DNA from: CAVVSD01 sp963757125
GTDB lineage: Bacteria > Actinomycetota > Thermoleophilia > Solirubrobacterales > Solirubrobacteraceae
Assembly: GCA_963757125.1 (NCBI GenBank)
Contig: CAVWQP010000004.1
Location: 930,001 to 994,000 of the forward strand
DNA: 64,000 bases
Reading direction: 5' to 3'
How positions within the stretch are numbered: the stretch's first letter is position 1; each line of letters begins with the position of its first letter. Shown piece after piece: positions 1 to 8,828 of this stretch. The notes under the pieces were generated by a model that was not told the DNA's origin, did not search any database, and was given only the letters and a program-made list of their open reading frames with translations. Both the position numbers and the translations under genes were made by a program.

Positions 1-264
1 GAGGTCGAAGGTGGTGAGCATCACCACGCGCGGCGCCGCGTCGCCGTCGCGCTCGACGAGGTGGGCGGTCGCGGCGACGCCGTCGAGGCCGGGCATGCGG
101 ACGTCCATGAGGACGACGTCCGCGGACGTGACGCCGAGCGCCTCCAGCGCGTCGCGCCCGTCGCCGGCCTCGCCCACGACGGTCATGTCGGGCTGGGAGT
201 CGATGACGAGCCGGAAGCCTGCGCGCACGAGCGCCTGGTCGTCGACGAGGAAGACGCGGATCAC
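1..264 (-). CDS. NarL/LuxR-type response regulator, receiver part (3' end outside the window)
   Basis: This is the first 88 codons of a two-component response regulator; the rest lies beyond the window edge. The receiver domain is clear: acidic pair D8/D9, phospho-acceptor D54 in VLMDVRMPG, and the start of the beta-4 strand (VVMLTTFD). Such receivers usually continue into a LuxR-type DNA-binding domain, which is inferred because the partner kinase is of the NarX/DesK class. The GTG start shares the four bases GTGA with the stop of the kinase gene upstream, so the pair should be translationally coupled and act as one signalling unit. The signal and targets are unknown. Confidence 0.85.
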   Translation of the reverse strand, partial: MIRVFLVDDQALVRAGFRLVIDSQPDMTVVGEAGDGRDALEALGVTSADVVLMDVRMPGLDGVAATAHLVERDGDAAPRVVMLTTFDL

Positions 265-1364
265 GCTGGGATCGTCGCCTCCACCTCGAAGCCGCCCTCC
301 GGCCGGGGACCGGCGCGCAGCGTGCCGCCGCGCGGCTCGACGCGCTCGCGCATGCCCGCGAGGCCGCGCCCCCGTCCGTCGGCGGAGCCGCACGCGCCGT
401 CGCCGTCGTCGCGGACGACGAGGGTCACGGCGCGCGGCTCCCAGCGCAGCTCGAGCGACGCGGCGGCGCCCGGACCGGCGTGCTTGAGCACGTTGGTCAG
501 CGCCTCCTGGGCGACGCGGTAGACCGTCATCCCGGCCGCGGGCGCGACCGGGCGCGCGTCGCCCTGCTCGTCGAAGCGGATGGGCAGCCCCGCCTCGCGC
601 GTGCGCTCGACGAGCGTCGCGATCTCCCCGACGCCGGGCTGCGGGTGCAGCGGCGCGGCGTCCTCCGAGCCGAGGAGACCGAGCGCGCGCCGCATCTCGC
701 CCTGCGCGTCGCGGGCGCTGCGCGCGATCGTGCGCAGCGCCTCGGTCGCGGCGGCGGGGTCGTGCTCGGCGGCGTAGCGGCCGCCGTCGGCCTGCGCGAT
801 CACGACGGAGAGCGAGTGCGCGACGACGTCGTGCAGCTCCCGCGCGATCCGTGCGCGCTCCTCGGACGCCGCGGCGGCAGCCCGCCGCTCGCGCTCCGCG
901 CGCATCCGGTCGCCGAGCAGCGCCGCGAGCAGGAGATGCACGGTCAGCACGGCCCAGGTGAGCGTCTCCGACGATGTCGAGAGGTCGTCGAAGTGCAGCG
1001 CGAACGGGACGGTGCCGGCGACGGCGACGCACACGCCGGCCGCCGCGAGCGGGCGCGGCGCGTAGACGACGAGGGTGTAGAGGGCGACGAGGGCGGCGAC
1101 GTTCGCCGCGAGGAGGCTGTCGACGAGCAGCAGCTCGGCGGCGCAGAGGACCATGACCGCCGCGAAGGTCGCGACGGGGGCGCGGCGGCGCAGGGCGAGC
1201 GGCGCGCAGAGGAGGACGGTGAACACGAGGTCCACGGCGCCGGCGCCCTGCTGACCGCCCACGAACGTGGTGAGGCAGAACAGCAGCAGCACCACGGCCA
1301 CCCCGGCGTCGCCTGCGGCGGGGTGCCGGTCGAGCCAGCTGTGCACGCGGGACAGCACGATCAC
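261..1364 (-). CDS. Sensor histidine kinase, NarX/DesK class
   Basis: A 367-residue membrane kinase that should autophosphorylate and pass phosphate to the regulator immediately downstream. Residues about 20-150 hold five or six hydrophobic segments with no sizeable extracellular loop. The HisKA_3 dimerisation helix follows, with the phospho-acceptor at H178 in ARELHDVVAHS. The C-terminal ATPase domain shows an N-box like NVLKHA and a DDGDG glycine motif. The GTG start at 1364 was chosen because it directly precedes the first hydrophobic segment; longer reading upstream is low-complexity Arg/Ala and looks non-coding. The stop overlaps the regulator start by 4 bases. Confidence 0.85.
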   Translation of the reverse strand: MIVLSRVHSWLDRHPAAGDAGVAVVLLLFCLTTFVGGQQGAGAVDLVFTVLLCAPLALRRRAPVATFAAVMVLCAAELLLVDSLLAANVAALVALYTLVVYAPRPLAAAGVCVAVAGTVPFALHFDDLSTSSETLTWAVLTVHLLLAALLGDRMRAERERRAAAAASEERARIARELHDVVAHSLSVVIAQADGGRYAAEHDPAAATEALRTIARSARDAQGEMRRALGLLGSEDAAPLHPQPGVGEIATLVERTREAGLPIRFDEQGDARPVAPAAGMTVYRVAQEALTNVLKHAGPGAAASLELRWEPRAVTLVVRDDGDGACGSADGRGRGLAGMRERVEPRGGTLRAGPRPEGGFEVEATIPA

Positions 1365-1488
1365 GAGCGTAGGTCGGGGCGCACGCGGCGAGGTCCGCCG
1401 CAGGTCGCGCCGGGGTCCTACCCAGGTCGCGGTCGGAGGCGCGCGGACGCGACCCGCGACCGACCCGCGTTGGCGGAGCATCCGGGTC

Positions 1489-2442
1489 ATGCCATCGAAC
1501 CCCCACGCACCACGCTGGGCGGGCTGGACCGCCGCCCTGTTCGGCGTCGAGTACGCCGTCTCCAAGATCGTCATGGCCATCCGCGGCGAGCTCGGGGTCG
1601 TCGGACACCCGGCACCGCGCGAGGTGACGGAGCGCTTCACGGGCAGCGTCGCGGGCGCGCAGCTCGGCAACGCAGGGCTCGGCGTGCTCACGGTGATCGT
1701 CGCCCTCGCGTTGGTGCACCGGTGGGGGCGACGGATCCCGTCCGCGCTGCTCGCAGCCGGCGCCGTCGCGTCGGTGGGCTGCGGCATCGCGGGGGCGGCG
1801 GTCGTCGTCGCCTCCCTCACCGGGCTCCGGGAGGACCACGGGCAGTGGGGCGTGGACTCGCTCGTCCTGGGCGTGGTGTCGCTCGCCGCCTGGGTCGTGC
1901 TCGCGGGCGCCGCCCTGCGCGCCGTGCGCCTCCCGCGCCTGCCCCCGGCCGCCGTGGCCGCCGCCACCGGCTGCGTCCTCTACGGGGCGCTGAAGCTGAG
2001 CTGGGCGCTCGGCGGCGAGCTGCTCATGCGCGAGGCGCCGCTCGGCGACGGCGCGATGCGCGACATGCTCGCCCGCGAGCCGTACACGGTGGCCGGCCAC
2101 TGGATCTCCCTGGCGCTCGCGGTCGTCGGCGTCGCCGTCGCGGTGGGCACCGCGCAGGCCGACGGCCGCCTTCGGAGCCCGGTGCTGTGGCTCGCCCGCA
2201 TCGTCGGCGGGCTCATGCTCCTGCGGGCGAGCTACGGCGCGTCGGGCGACGTCGCGGTCCTGACCGGGGCGATCGACGGCGCCACGCGGACCGCGGCCTG
2301 GGACCTGATGCTGTGGTCGCCGTTCTTCGGCGCCTGGGGCGCCCTGTGGCTCGTGGCCGCGGGCGCGCCTCAGCCGCGTAGGCGCTCGAGCACGCCCTCC
2401 GCGTTGCGGGGCGCGAACGCCTCCCAGTCGTTGTTGAAGTAG
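1489..2442 (+). CDS. Multi-pass membrane protein of unknown function
   Basis: A 317-residue protein with seven or eight hydrophobic segments, starting at the ATG before MPSNPHAPRWAGW. The repeated W-G, G-A-L-K and HW patterns in short loops resemble DUF3995-like actinobacterial membrane proteins, but I do not recognise the family with certainty. No catalytic motif is visible. The last 20 or so codons, rich in Arg and Ser, run antisense into the 3' end of the DUF72 gene for about 73 bases, so the true stop region is unusual, although the reading frame is open. It is divergent from the two-component operon. Confidence 0.6.
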   Translation: MPSNPHAPRWAGWTAALFGVEYAVSKIVMAIRGELGVVGHPAPREVTERFTGSVAGAQLGNAGLGVLTVIVALALVHRWGRRIPSALLAAGAVASVGCGIAGAAVVVASLTGLREDHGQWGVDSLVLGVVSLAAWVVLAGAALRAVRLPRLPPAAVAAATGCVLYGALKLSWALGGELLMREAPLGDGAMRDMLAREPYTVAGHWISLALAVVGVAVAVGTAQADGRLRSPVLWLARIVGGLMLLRASYGASGDVAVLTGAIDGATRTAAWDLMLWSPFFGAWGALWLVAAGAPQPRRRSSTPSALRGANASQSLLK

Positions 2443-3086
2443 GCCAGGACGTCGCCGCGCAGCGCACGGATGCGCCGTGCCCAGGCGTCGAGCTCGCTCG
2501 GGCCGTAGTTGCCGCGCCGCCCGCGATGCCCGTAGTGGAAGCGCAGGTAGTGCCACGACGCGGTGACCGGCGCCTCGGGCAGCTCCGCCCGCGCGTCGTC
2601 GGCGACGACGAACGCGACGTCGCGCTCCCGCAGCAGCTCGGCCACGTCGTCGTCGAACCAGCTCGCGTGGCGAGGTTCGAACGCGTGCCGGCCGGGCGGC
2701 AGCTCGTCCAGCGCGGCGGCCAGGCGCTCGTCGTCGCGGTGGAAGTTCGCCGGCAGCTGCCAGAGCGTCGCCAGCAGCCGGTCGGCCTCGACGAGCGGCT
2801 CGATGCGCTCGCCCAGGCGCGCCATCCCGTCGGCCACGTCGCGCAGCCGGCGGATGTGCGTCAGGTAGCGGCTGGCCTTCACGGCGAACCCGAAGCCGTC
2901 CGGCGTCGCTTCCACCCACCGCGCCACCGCCGTCCGTGCCGGGAGCCGGTAGAAGGTCGTGTTCACCTCGACGGTGTCGAAGTGCTCCGCGTAGGCCTCC
3001 AGCCACCGCCGCGCGGGCAGCCCGTCGGGATAGAAGGCGCCTCGCCAGTCGCGGTAGTTCCAGCCCGAGCAGCCGATCCGGTCCAC
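2370..3086 (-). CDS. DUF72 family protein (YecE-like)
   Basis: A 238-residue protein of the DUF72/YecE family, a TIM-barrel fold of unknown biochemical role. Family signatures are present: the N-terminal IGCSGWNYRDWRGAFYP, then HFDTVEVNTTFYRLP, FAVKASRYLTHIRRL, and the C-terminal YFNNDWEAFAPRNA. Length is typical. The GTG at 3086 gives the usual N-terminus a few residues before the GCSGW motif. It converges on, and overlaps at the 3' end with, the upstream membrane protein. It is divergent from the CDP-alcohol phosphatidyltransferase gene, and the shared 87-base region holds a promoter with two operator-like repeats pointing the other way. Confidence 0.85.
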   Translation of the reverse strand: MDRIGCSGWNYRDWRGAFYPDGLPARRWLEAYAEHFDTVEVNTTFYRLPARTAVARWVEATPDGFGFAVKASRYLTHIRRLRDVADGMARLGERIEPLVEADRLLATLWQLPANFHRDDERLAAALDELPPGRHAFEPRHASWFDDDVAELLRERDVAFVVADDARAELPEAPVTASWHYLRFHYGHRGRRGNYGPSELDAWARRIRALRGDVLAYFNNDWEAFAPRNAEGVLERLRG

Positions 3087-3113
3087 GGCTCCTCGCCTAC
3101 CCGCTCTCCGCTG

Positions 3114-3163
3114 TTGACCGGCGGTCGACAAGGCGGTAGACTCCTGACCATCGGTCAACAAGG
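3114..3163 (+). promoter_or_regulatory. Sigma-70-like promoter with two tandem operator-like dyads
   Basis: TTGACC at 3114-3119 and TAGACT at 3137-3142 are separated by 17 bases, a good sigma-70 promoter. Overlaying it are two copies of a 20-base element starting at 3114 and 3144, 16 of 20 bases identical. Each contains the dyad TGACC-N3-GGTC(A/G) followed by ACAAGG; the second dyad (TGACCATCGGTCA) is a perfect inverted repeat. Dyad centres are exactly 30 bases apart, about three helical turns. The first covers the -35 and the second covers the start of transcription and runs into the AAGGAG ribosome site, a layout expected for a repressor. Confidence 0.6.
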
Positions 3164-3173
3164 AGCACCTGCC

Positions 3174-3947
3174 ATGGACACAGCCATTCGTCATCGACCG
3201 CGCCCGCTGCGCCTCCGCCGGCGCGACCACGCGCCTGCGCCCGCGCAGACCGGCGACGCCGTCGCAGCGACGCGCGAGCCGAGCTTCCTGCTCGCCAAGC
3301 CCGAGAAGCGCGTGCTCCAGGCCATCGCGCGCCGGCTGCCACGGTGGGTGCTCCCCGACGACCTCACCGCGATCGGCGTCGTCGCCTCGATCGGCATCTG
3401 CGCGGCGTACGCGCTGTCGGGTGGGAGCAGCCTCTGGCTGTGGGCGGCGAGCGCGCTGCTCGTCCTGCACTGGCTCGGCGACTCGCTCGACGGGACGCTC
3501 GCCCGCGTCCGCGGCATCGGCCGGCCTCGCTACGGCTACTACCTCGACCACCTCGTCGACGCCTTCGCCACCGCGATGATCGGCATCGGCCTCGGGCTCT
3601 CGCCCTACATGGCCCTGTCGGTCGGCGCGGTCCTCGTCGTCGCCTACCTCATCCTGTCGATCAACGTCTACCTCGAGAGCCAGGCGCTCGGGAAGTTCTC
3701 CATCGGCTACGGCAAGCTCGGCCCGACGGAGGCCCGCATCCTGCTCATCGCGCTGAACACGGCGCTCGCGCTCGGCCTGAACCTGCACGTGTCGGTCGCG
3801 GGACTCGGGATCGGGGTCCTGGACGTCGTCGGCATCGGGCTCGCCGCAGGGATGCTCGGGGCGCTCGTCGTCCGCGCCCGCGGCAACCTGCGCGCCCTCG
3901 CGAAGCTCGAGCCGGGGGCCTCGCGCCACGCTCGCCCGACTGTCTGA
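3174..3947 (+). CDS. CDP-alcohol phosphatidyltransferase family protein
   Basis: An integral-membrane enzyme of 257 residues that would transfer a phospho-alcohol group from a CDP-alcohol to an acceptor such as an inositol or glycerol derivative. The family signature D-x2-DG-x2-AR-x9-G-x3-D-x3-D is complete (D103, D106, G107, A110, R111, G121, D125, D129), and about six hydrophobic segments surround it. The acceptor alcohol cannot be read from sequence. The first 40 residues are an Arg/Pro-rich cytoplasmic extension. The ATG at 3174 is preceded by AAGGAG at 8 bases, one of the few strong ribosome sites here. The tandem operator upstream implies tight regulation. Confidence 0.85.
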   Translation: MDTAIRHRPRPLRLRRRDHAPAPAQTGDAVAATREPSFLLAKPEKRVLQAIARRLPRWVLPDDLTAIGVVASIGICAAYALSGGSSLWLWAASALLVLHWLGDSLDGTLARVRGIGRPRYGYYLDHLVDAFATAMIGIGLGLSPYMALSVGAVLVVAYLILSINVYLESQALGKFSIGYGKLGPTEARILLIALNTALALGLNLHVSVAGLGIGVLDVVGIGLAAGMLGALVVRARGNLRALAKLEPGASRHARPTV

Positions 3948-3972
3948 CAAAGCGCCTCAGGGGCCCTACCAT
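3944..3972 (+). promoter_or_regulatory. Predicted promoter of the flavin monooxygenase gene
   Basis: CTGACA at 3944-3949 and TACCAT at 3967-3972 are separated by exactly 17 bases. The -35 overlaps the stop codon of the phosphatidyltransferase gene. A GGAGG ribosome site follows at about 3989 before the GTG at 4003. Confidence 0.45.
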
Positions 3973-4002
3973 GGAGGCGAGAACCTTCAGGAGGGAGACC
4001 AG

Positions 4003-5244
4003 GTGACGATCGCCCCAGACGTCAAGAGCCAGGACGTCACGACCGAGGAGCTGCTGGAGCGCGCCCGCGCCCTGCGGCCCATCTTCTCGGACAAGATCGA
4101 GGAGACGGAGCGGCTCACCCACATCCCGGAGGACCTGCACGAGCGGCTGCAGGAGGCGGGCTTCTACCAGCTGCTCACGCCGAAGCGCTACGGGGGTCAC
4201 GAGGTCGACCTGCCGACCTACGTGAAGATCTGGACCGAGATCGCCCGTGGCGACATGTCCGGCGCGTGGAACTCGTGCCTGGCCGCGAACCACGCGCTGC
4301 AGCTCGCCTCGTGGTTCCCCGAGCGCACGCAGGACGAGATCTTCGGGACGCCGGGCGGCATGAGGGCCGCGTCCGTCGCGGCGCCGCTGAGCAGCTTCGC
4401 GCGCAAGGTGGACGGCGGCTGGGAGCTGGACGGCAAGGTCTCCTACTGCTCCGGCATCCCCTGGTCCACGCACTACATGGGCCAGGCGCTGACCGAGCCG
4501 TCCGAGCCCGGCGGCCCTCCCGGCCCGCCGATCCTCTTCTGGGCCCCGCGCGACACGTTCGAGATCCTCGACGACTGGGGCAAGCTCACCGGCCTCGTCG
4601 GCAGCGGGTCGAACTCGATCGTGTTCGACAAGTCGTTCGTGCCCGACCACTACGTGCTCGCGGCGACGCACATGGCCGACGTCGACCCGGGCGAGGGCAC
4701 GATCGGCTACCGCCTGCACGGCAACCCGATGTACAACAGCCGCGGTCTCGGCTTCTTCACGATGACCGTCGGCGGCGTCATGGTCGGCGGCGCGTACGGC
4801 GCGCTCGACGAGTTCAAGCACATCCTGCAGACGCGCGACCTCATCCGCCCGCCGTTCGGCGCCCGCGCGACCGACCCCGACCACCAGCGCTGGTACGGGG
4901 CTGCGCTCACGAAGATCACCGTCGCCGAGGGCGCGCTGCAGCACGCGGCCGACATGCAGATGGAGTTCTGCCGCGGCGTCGAGGACGGCAGGCCGTACAC
5001 GTGGCGCGACGACCAGTTCGTCGGGACCGTCGCGCGCGAGGCCTACTCGCAGGCGTGGCAGGCGATGCAGGAGTGGATCTTCCGCTACTCCGGATCCAGC
5101 GCCGCGACGAAGGGCGCGAAGATCGAGCGCACCCTCCGCGACATGGCCACCGGCTGGAGCCACTTCAACACGGCGAACACCGACTGGTCGCTCGGCGAGC
5201 TCGGGCGCTGCGAGCTCGGCCAGCCGCGCACGCCGATCTTCTAG
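4003..5244 (+). CDS. Acyl-CoA dehydrogenase-fold flavin-dependent monooxygenase (HsaA-like)
   Basis: A 413-residue protein with the acyl-CoA dehydrogenase fold, closest in pattern to the oxygenase component of two-component flavin monooxygenases (HsaA, p-hydroxyphenylacetate hydroxylase, pigment-producing hydroxylases). Typical blocks are the N-terminal ERLTHIPEDLHERLQEAGFY, then RYGGHEVDL, a central SYCSGIPWSTHYMG region that replaces the acyl-CoA dehydrogenase binding loop, and a C-terminal helical bundle ending in FRYSGSSAATKGAKIERTLRDM. It would hydroxylate an aromatic or similar substrate using FADH2 from a separate reductase, which is not in this window. The start is supported by a GGAGG site. 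Its stop shares CTAG with the convergent kinase gene. Confidence 0.8.
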   Translation: MTIAPDVKSQDVTTEELLERARALRPIFSDKIEETERLTHIPEDLHERLQEAGFYQLLTPKRYGGHEVDLPTYVKIWTEIARGDMSGAWNSCLAANHALQLASWFPERTQDEIFGTPGGMRAASVAAPLSSFARKVDGGWELDGKVSYCSGIPWSTHYMGQALTEPSEPGGPPGPPILFWAPRDTFEILDDWGKLTGLVGSGSNSIVFDKSFVPDHYVLAATHMADVDPGEGTIGYRLHGNPMYNSRGLGFFTMTVGGVMVGGAYGALDEFKHILQTRDLIRPPFGARATDPDHQRWYGAALTKITVAEGALQHAADMQMEFCRGVEDGRPYTWRDDQFVGTVAREAYSQAWQAMQEWIFRYSGSSAATKGAKIERTLRDMATGWSHFNTANTDWSLGELGRCELGQPRTPIF

Positions 5245-6536
5245 AGACCCTCCACGACTGCGAGCCAGGCGGCGAAGCGCTCCTCCAGGGGCGCCGCCGC
5301 CGCGGCCCGCGGCTCGACGGTCCCGATCGCCCGCGGTGCCACCGCGGGCGCGCCGGCGAGCCACGCGGCGCCCAGCGCCGACGCATCGGTGACGTCGACC
5401 AGCTCGAGCGGCTCGTCGAGCGCGTCGGCCAGGAGCTGGGCGAACCCCGGCCGAAGTGAGCCCCCGCCGAGGAGGCGCAGCGGCGCGTCCGAGCGGCCGG
5501 CCTCCGCGTCCAGCGCGTCGCGCGCCCAGCGGATGCCGAACGCGACCCCCTCCTGCACCGAGCCCAGGAGCGCGGCCCGGTCGGTCGCCAGGCTCAGGCC
5601 CGTCCAGGCACCGCGCGCCGCGGGGTCCAGCAGCGGCGTGCGCTCGCCGGTCAGGTGCGGCACGAACAGCGGACCGCCGGCACGGGGCTCGCCGTCGTCG
5701 CCCAGGACGCGCCGGGCCCACTCGAGCGCCAGGCCCGCGTTCTGCACCGCGGCCAGCGCGTACCAGCCGTCGCCGGCCGCGCGGAACCGGTGGCACGTCG
5801 GTGCGTCGACGGCGGGCAGCGGCTCGTCCACCCGCTGCGCGACCTGCGCGCCCGTGCCGAGGTTCAGCATCCGCTCGCCCGCGACGAGCAACGCCGCGGC
5901 GGTGTCCGCCGCGCCGTGCACGAGCGGGGTGCCGCGCGGCAGGCCGAGCGCGTCGGTGCGCAGCTCCCCGGCGACGAGGCCCGACGGGTGCACGGGCGCC
6001 AGCAGCGGATCGTCGTGGGCCCACCCGTCGGCCTCGAGGTCCCACAGCAGCGTCGCCGACGCGTCGCTCGGCTCGGTCGCGGCCGGCGCCCCCAGCGCCA
6101 GGCGCAGCCAGTCCTTGGGCTGCAGCGCCCAGCGGGCGCGCCGCAGCGTCTCCGGCTCGTGCGCGGCGAGCCACGCGAGGATCGGCCCGGCGAACCCGGG
6201 CGCGGGCGGATTGCCGCGCGCCGGCCACCGCGCGGCCTCGGCCACCGCGCGCGTGTCGGGCCAGAGGATCGCCGGCCGCACCGGCCTGCCCGCCTCGTCG
6301 CAGAGCACGACGCCGTGCATCTGCCCGGTGAGGCCGATCGCCTCGACCGCGGGCGCGCCCACCTGCGCCACGGCCTCGCGCGCCGCGGTCAGCCACGCCT
6401 CGGGCCGGGCCTCCGCACGGCCGGCCGCAGGGGTGTCGACGGTGCACGGAGCCCGGCCCGTGGCGAGGACCGCGCCGTCCTCGCCGACGAGGAGCGCCTT
6501 GACCGCCGATGTGCCGATGTCGAGTCCGAGGCGCAT
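5241..6536 (-). CDS. FGGY-family carbohydrate kinase, xylulokinase-like
   Basis: A 431-residue sugar kinase. N-terminal LGLDIGTSAVKALLV is the phosphate-1 motif, IGLTGQMHGVVLCDE matches the substrate region typical of xylulokinases, HGAADTAAALLVAGER carries the catalytic-base aspartate region, and LLGGGSLRPGFAQLLAD is the adenosine motif. It is shorter than the roughly 480-500 residues of most xylulokinases, mainly in the second half. The exact sugar is uncertain. ATG at 6536 is only 12 bases from the divergent molybdoenzyme start, so promoters must lie inside or across the neighbours. Its stop is interlocked with that of the monooxygenase through a shared CTAG. Confidence 0.8.
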   Translation of the reverse strand: MRLGLDIGTSAVKALLVGEDGAVLATGRAPCTVDTPAAGRAEARPEAWLTAAREAVAQVGAPAVEAIGLTGQMHGVVLCDEAGRPVRPAILWPDTRAVAEAARWPARGNPPAPGFAGPILAWLAAHEPETLRRARWALQPKDWLRLALGAPAATEPSDASATLLWDLEADGWAHDDPLLAPVHPSGLVAGELRTDALGLPRGTPLVHGAADTAAALLVAGERMLNLGTGAQVAQRVDEPLPAVDAPTCHRFRAAGDGWYALAAVQNAGLALEWARRVLGDDGEPRAGGPLFVPHLTGERTPLLDPAARGAWTGLSLATDRAALLGSVQEGVAFGIRWARDALDAEAGRSDAPLRLLGGGSLRPGFAQLLADALDEPLELVDVTDASALGAAWLAGAPAVAPRAIGTVEPRAAAAAPLEERFAAWLAVVEGL

Positions 6537-6548
6537 CCGCGTGACACG

Positions 6549-8828
6549 ATGACCGACGTGCCGAGCGCATCGCACACATCGCACTGGGGTGCCTACACCG
6601 CACAGGTGCGCGACGACGAGCTCGTCGGCGTCGATCCGCACCCGGACGACCCGCTGCCCTCCCCGCTCCTCGACAACATCGTGTCCGGCAACGGGCGGGC
6701 GCGCGTCGCGCACCCCGCGATCCGCCGCGGGTGGCTCGAGGACGGGCCCGGGACCGACCCCCGCCGCGGCGCCGACGAGTGGGTCACGGTCAGCTGGGAG
6801 GAGGCCCTCGACCGCACGGCGGCCGAGCTCGGGCGCGTCATCGGCGACCACGGCAACGCGGCCGTCTACGCCGGCTCCTACGGCTGGGCGAGCGCGGGGC
6901 GCTTCAACCACGCGCAGAGCCAGCTGCGTCGCTTCTACGGCCTGCTCGGCGGCGCGACCACGAGCGTGGGCACCTACTCGGCCGCGGCCGCGGACATCAC
7001 GCTGCGCCACGTCGTCGGCGGCTCGGACGTGGTGTGGCGCGGGGCGACGTCGTGGGACGTCATCGCGCGCGAGACCGACCTGCTCGTGGCGTTCGGCGGC
7101 CTGCCGCGGAAGAACCTGTCCGTCGTCCCCGGCGGCGTCACGCGCCACCTCGTCGGCGAGCATCTCGCGGACGGCGAGCGGCGCGGCATGCAGGTCGTGC
7201 TGCTGAGCCCGATCGACGACGACGTGCACCCCGGCGTCCACCCACAGCGCATCCGCCTGCGGCCCGCGACCGACACCGCGATCATGCTCGCGCTCTGCCA
7301 CGTGCTCGTCGACGAGGACCTGCACGACCGCGGATTCCTCGACCGCTGCTGCTCCGGCGTCGACACGTTCCTCGCGACGCTCGGCGACCGGACGCCGGAG
7401 TGGGCCGAGGGGATCTCGGGCGTGCCGGCCTCGACGGTTCGCGACCTCGCGCGGCGCATGGCGGCGGGCAGGACGATGATCACCACGACCTGGTCCCTGC
7501 AGCGCGCCGAGCACGGCGAGCAGCCGGTGTGGGCGTCCATCGCGCTGGCGGCGCTCCTCGGGCAGATCGGGCTGCCGGGCGGCGGCTTCGGGAACGGCTA
7601 CGGCTCGATGGCGGACGTCGGGATGGACATCCCCGCCGTGGGCGTGCCCGGACTGCCGGCCGCGATCGACGCGACGCCTTCGTCCATCCCGGTCGCGCGC
7701 GTCGCGGACATGCTGCTGCACCCCGGCGAGCCCTACGACTTCGACGGCGAGCGGCGCACGTACCCGCACGCGCGGCTGGTGCACTGGACCGGCGGCAACC
7801 CGTTCCACCACCACCAGGACCTCAACCGCCTGCGCCGGGCGCTGGGGCGGCCGGACACCGTCCTCGTCCAGGAGCCCTACTGGACGGCGATGGCCCGCCA
7901 CGCCGACATCGTCCTCCCGGTCACGACGACCCTCGAACGCGACGACATCGCCGGCGGGCGCAACGACACGTACGCGATCGCGATGCATCGAGCCGTCGCG
8001 CCCCACGGCGAGGCGCGCAGCGACCACGCCATCCTCGCCGCGCTCGCCGACCGGCTCGGGACGGGCGAGGCGTTCACGGAGGGCCGCGGCGAGCGGGCGT
8101 GGCTCGCGCACCTCTACGACGGGCTCGCCGCGCGACTGCAGCGCGCCGGTCGCGAGGCGCCGAGCTTCGACGAGTTCTGGGAGCGCGGCTCCGTGGAACT
8201 TCCGGGTCGCGCCGACGACCAGGTGCTGTTCGCGGCGTTCCGCGCCGATCCCGAGGGCCACCCGCTGCGGACTCCGACGGGCCGGATCGAGCTGCACTCC
8301 GAGACCGTCGCGGCCTTCGGCTACGACGACGCGCCCGGCCACGCCGCGTGGCTCGAGCCCAGCGAGTGGCACGCCTCACCGCGGGCGGAGCGCTTCCCTG
8401 TCCTGCTCATCGCGAACAACCCCGCGCGCCGGCTGCACAGCCAGCACGACCACGGCGCGCACAGCCAGGCGGGCAAGGTGCAGGGCCGCGAGCCGATCCA
8501 CCTGCACCCGGCCGACGCCGCCGCGCGCGGGATCGCCGACGGCGACGTCGTGCGCGTCTTCAACGATCGCGGCGCGTGCCTCGCGGGCGCGGTGCTCGAC
8601 GAGGCGCTGCTCTCCGGCGTCGCCCAGCTGTCCACGGGCGCGTGGTACGACCCCGAGGACCCGGCCGCCGACGCCCCGCTGTGCGTGCACGGCAACGTCA
8701 ACGTGCTCACGCGCGACGTCGGCACGTCTCGGCTCGCGCAGGGCTGCACCGGCCAGCACGTCCTCGTGGAGATCGCTCCGCACGAGGGCGTGCTGCCGCC
8801 GATCCGCGCCTACGACGCGCCCTCCTAG
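6549..8828 (+). CDS. Molybdopterin-dependent oxidoreductase, TMAO/biotin-sulfoxide reductase type
   Basis: A 759-residue enzyme of the DMSO-reductase family, subgroup TorA/BisC/DorA, which binds bis-MGD molybdenum and lacks the N-terminal iron-sulfur cluster motif. Seen in order: SHWGAYTAQVRDDELVGV at the N-terminus, SYGWASAGRFNHAQSQLRRF, SVGTYSAAAADITLRHVVG (the expected serine ligand region), a long central domain with WTGGNPFHHHQDLNRLRRAL, and a C-terminal domain with HDHGAHSQAGKVQGREPI and RVFNDRGACLAG. There is no twin-arginine signal, so it is predicted cytoplasmic like BisC. It may reduce an S- or N-oxide; no partner quinol-oxidising or b/c-type cytochrome gene is adjacent. Confidence 0.85.
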   Translation: MTDVPSASHTSHWGAYTAQVRDDELVGVDPHPDDPLPSPLLDNIVSGNGRARVAHPAIRRGWLEDGPGTDPRRGADEWVTVSWEEALDRTAAELGRVIGDHGNAAVYAGSYGWASAGRFNHAQSQLRRFYGLLGGATTSVGTYSAAAADITLRHVVGGSDVVWRGATSWDVIARETDLLVAFGGLPRKNLSVVPGGVTRHLVGEHLADGERRGMQVVLLSPIDDDVHPGVHPQRIRLRPATDTAIMLALCHVLVDEDLHDRGFLDRCCSGVDTFLATLGDRTPEWAEGISGVPASTVRDLARRMAAGRTMITTTWSLQRAEHGEQPVWASIALAALLGQIGLPGGGFGNGYGSMADVGMDIPAVGVPGLPAAIDATPSSIPVARVADMLLHPGEPYDFDGERRTYPHARLVHWTGGNPFHHHQDLNRLRRALGRPDTVLVQEPYWTAMARHADIVLPVTTTLERDDIAGGRNDTYAIAMHRAVAPHGEARSDHAILAALADRLGTGEAFTEGRGERAWLAHLYDGLAARLQRAGREAPSFDEFWERGSVELPGRADDQVLFAAFRADPEGHPLRTPTGRIELHSETVAAFGYDDAPGHAAWLEPSEWHASPRAERFPVLLIANNPARRLHSQHDHGAHSQAGKVQGREPIHLHPADAAARGIADGDVVRVFNDRGACLAGAVLDEALLSGVAQLSTGAWYDPEDPAADAPLCVHGNVNVLTRDVGTSRLAQGCTGQHVLVEIAPHEGVLPPIRAYDAPS

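Noticed and set aside
2370..2442. Possible frameshift or wrong stop at the 73-base antisense overlap of the membrane protein and DUF72 genes
   Set aside because: Both reading frames are open and the DUF72 C-terminus matches its family, so the extension of the membrane protein is odd but does not require an error.
3745..6603. Very long open reading frame (over 900 codons) on the minus strand across the monooxygenase gene
   Set aside because: It is Arg/Ala/Gly-rich low-complexity sequence antisense to a well-supported gene. At this GC content stop codons are rare in the shadow frames. The same applies to the long frames opposite the molybdoenzyme, potassium channel, polysaccharide and flhA genes.
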